A stretch of 58,909 nt of DNA from Planctomycetota bacterium (GTDB lineage Bacteria; Planctomycetota; JAJSAM01; JAJVHW01): contig JAJRPF010000032.1 of NCBI GenBank assembly GCA_024280885.1, positions 1 to 58,909 of the forward strand. Reading direction: 5' to 3'. Below the pieces are notes generated by a model that was not told where the DNA came from, searched no databases, and worked only from the letters and a program-made list of their open reading frames with translations. The translations under genes and the position numbers were made by a program. Each line of letters opens with the position of its first letter. Position 1 is the stretch's first letter. This document shows, one piece after another, positions 57,951 through 58,909 of the stretch.

Positions 57951-58909
57951 TCATGCCGGGCGCACGCGCGTGACGGACTCGGTTCCGCGCGGCTCGTCGT
58001 CGTCTGGATCGTCGCGGGCGGCGGGCGGAGGTTCGGCGGCACCGCTCTCGCCCTTCCACGCGGCCATGATCTCGCGGTTGAGGCGGAGGTTCGTGAGCAT
58101 CGCCTCGTGGTGCTCGTCGGGGACTCTCGCGAGGGTCTCGTCGAGCAGGCGCTTCGCCTCTTCCAGATGCGCGCGGTCGCTGGTTGCGCGCCAGAGCAGA
58201 AGACGCGCCTCGCGGCGCTCTTCGGCATCGAGCCGCTCCTCGTGCCCGGTGAAGGCCACCAGCGCGTCCTGCGCGTCGCCGCCCGGAAGCAGCGCCAGTT
58301 CGCAGCGTGCCAGTGTCTCGACGCCCGGGATGCCGACCTCTTTCGCCAGATCGCGCGCCGCGGCGAGCGACTCCCGACCACGCTCCTCGTCTCCCGCCGC
58401 CGCGCGCAGAGACCCGAGAGCAAGGTGCGTCGCCGCTGCCAGGTGTCGGTACCCGATCTCCTCGCATACCACGAGGCTCGCCAGCAGGCGCTCCTCGCTG
58501 CCCGCTCTCTCTCCCTCCTCTCGTAGCAGGACTCCCAGGTTGTGCTGCGCGATCGCCTCGCCCTGCCGGGAGCCGATCTCACGACTCAGCGCGAGATTCC
58601 GCTCCATGTGCTTCTGCGCCTCGGGTAGGCGGCCGAGGGCCAAGAACACGTTGCCCAGGTTCCCCGTGGCGGTGGCCTCGCCCGCCCGGTCCCCGATCTC
58701 GCGGCTCAGCGCGAGACATCGCTCGAAGTGCTTCTGCGCCCCGGGCAGGCGCCCGAGGGACTGGAAGACCAGGCCCAGGTTCCCCGTGGCGCCGGCCTCG
58801 CCCTGCCGGTTTCCGATCTCGCGGCTCAGCGCGAGATGCCACTCCATGTGCTCCTGCGCCTCGGGCAGAAGGCCAAGGGACCAGAAGAGGTTGCCCAGGT
58901 TCCCCGTGG
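57951..58909 (-). CDS. TPR-repeat protein, C-terminal part, start beyond window
   Basis: The frame is open to the window edge with 318 visible residues. The visible part begins TGNLGNLFWSLGLLPEAQEHM and has 40-residue TPR units (GEATATGNLGNVFLALGRLPEAQKHMERNLALSREIG) repeated at 120-bp period. Later helices follow and a polar tail ends at 57951. The sequence suits the C-terminal TPR part of a kinase-ATPase-TPR protein like that at 1-1422, though the kinase is not in view. Confidence 0.85.
   Translation of the reverse strand, partial: TGNLGNLFWSLGLLPEAQEHMEWHLALSREIGNRQGEAGATGNLGLVFQSLGRLPGAQKHFERCLALSREIGDRAGEATATGNLGNVFLALGRLPEAQKHMERNLALSREIGSRQGEAIAQHNLGVLLREEGERAGSEERLLASLVVCEEIGYRHLAAATHLALGSLRAAAGDEERGRESLAAARDLAKEVGIPGVETLARCELALLPGGDAQDALVAFTGHEERLDAEERREARLLLWRATSDRAHLEEAKRLLDETLARVPDEHHEAMLTNLRLNREIMAAWKGESGAAEPPPAARDDPDDDEPRGTESVTRVRPA
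58550..58909 (-). repeat. 120-bp tandem repeats encoding TPR units
   Basis: CCCAGGTTCCCCGTGG recurs at 120-base spacing (near 58653, 58773, 58893), and long stretches between are nearly identical. This is a coding TPR repeat with recent homogenisation, not a CRISPR or intergenic satellite. Confidence 0.85.

Noticed and set aside
58550..58909. Regular 120-bp repeats resembling a CRISPR-like or satellite array
   Set aside because: Each unit encodes a 40-residue TPR in an open frame and there are no short identical repeats with unique spacers.
1..58909. tRNA, rRNA, integrase, transposase or prophage genes
   Set aside because: None could be recognised on either strand; the acquired-looking region is argued only from gene fragments and domain content.

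Overview
The window is GC-rich DNA from a diderm bacterium and most likely comes from the Planctomycetota or a close relative. This is an inference from gene content. The window has several Hanks-type Ser/Thr kinases fused to ATPase, TPR, FHA, PEGA or formylglycine-enzyme-like domains. It also has the remnant of an ECF-sigma/kinase pair, many secreted proteins of unknown function, BamD-like and LptE-like outer-membrane assembly lipoproteins, and a probable selenoprotein. No rRNA, tRNA, CRISPR array, transposase or replication origin was seen.

Layout. 1-9207 (mostly minus strand): a kinase-ATPase gene cut by the window edge, a secreted pseudo-peptidase, a thioredoxin-like protein with an in-frame UGA at its redox motif (UPPC) followed by a SECIS-like hairpin, a DUF2254-type membrane protein, and the cluster cysS-ispF-ispD. 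9317-19945 (plus): a long housekeeping run of ruvC, a membrane-anchored unknown, recO, a bamD-like gene, lptE, folP, cdaA, ybbR/cdaR, glmM, tsaB and alr, mostly packed with 4-base start/stop overlaps. It covers DNA repair, envelope assembly, folate, c-di-AMP, peptidoglycan precursors and tRNA modification. 19982-28415: secreted and accessory genes (PDZ/terpenoid-fold protein, OB-fold lipoprotein, acid-tailed protein, membrane MutS-like ATPase, BPL_N-like amidotransferase, 2OG-Fe(II) oxygenase, methyltransferase).

28640-36002 is a signalling island. An FHA/zinc-ribbon/kinase protein with a degenerate cyclase-like tail faces a three-gene overlapping operon encoding a kinase-PEGA-FGE-like protein, a zinc-binding coiled-coil protein and a long coiled-coil protein. 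36181-36586 holds two tandem 201-bp units with 25-bp terminal inverted repeats. 36954-46986 carries large envelope or secreted proteins (CAP-SdrD-PKD protein, 771-residue unknown, AsmA-like 1223-residue protein, TPR lipoprotein).

47.2-54.2 kb looks acquired. Next to debris of a sigma/kinase pair lies a 1355-residue HIT-PLD-SF2 helicase-S24-DUF3427 protein, then a convergent HNH endonuclease gene and a BACON/PA-IL-like lipoprotein. This is the best candidate for an undescribed defence or nucleic-acid-processing system. 54.7-58.9 kb holds a HAD-like protein, a frameshifted HEAT-like gene, a kinase N-terminal remnant with a premature stop, a VapBC-type toxin-antitoxin pair and the TPR end of another gene cut by the window edge.

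Two signals stand out beyond the genes. One is the selenocysteine candidate at 4441-4443. The other is a dispersed, roughly 90-100-bp palindromic element present in three full copies and one half copy (about 1.45, 23.8, 45.1 and 47.06 kb), always between genes.
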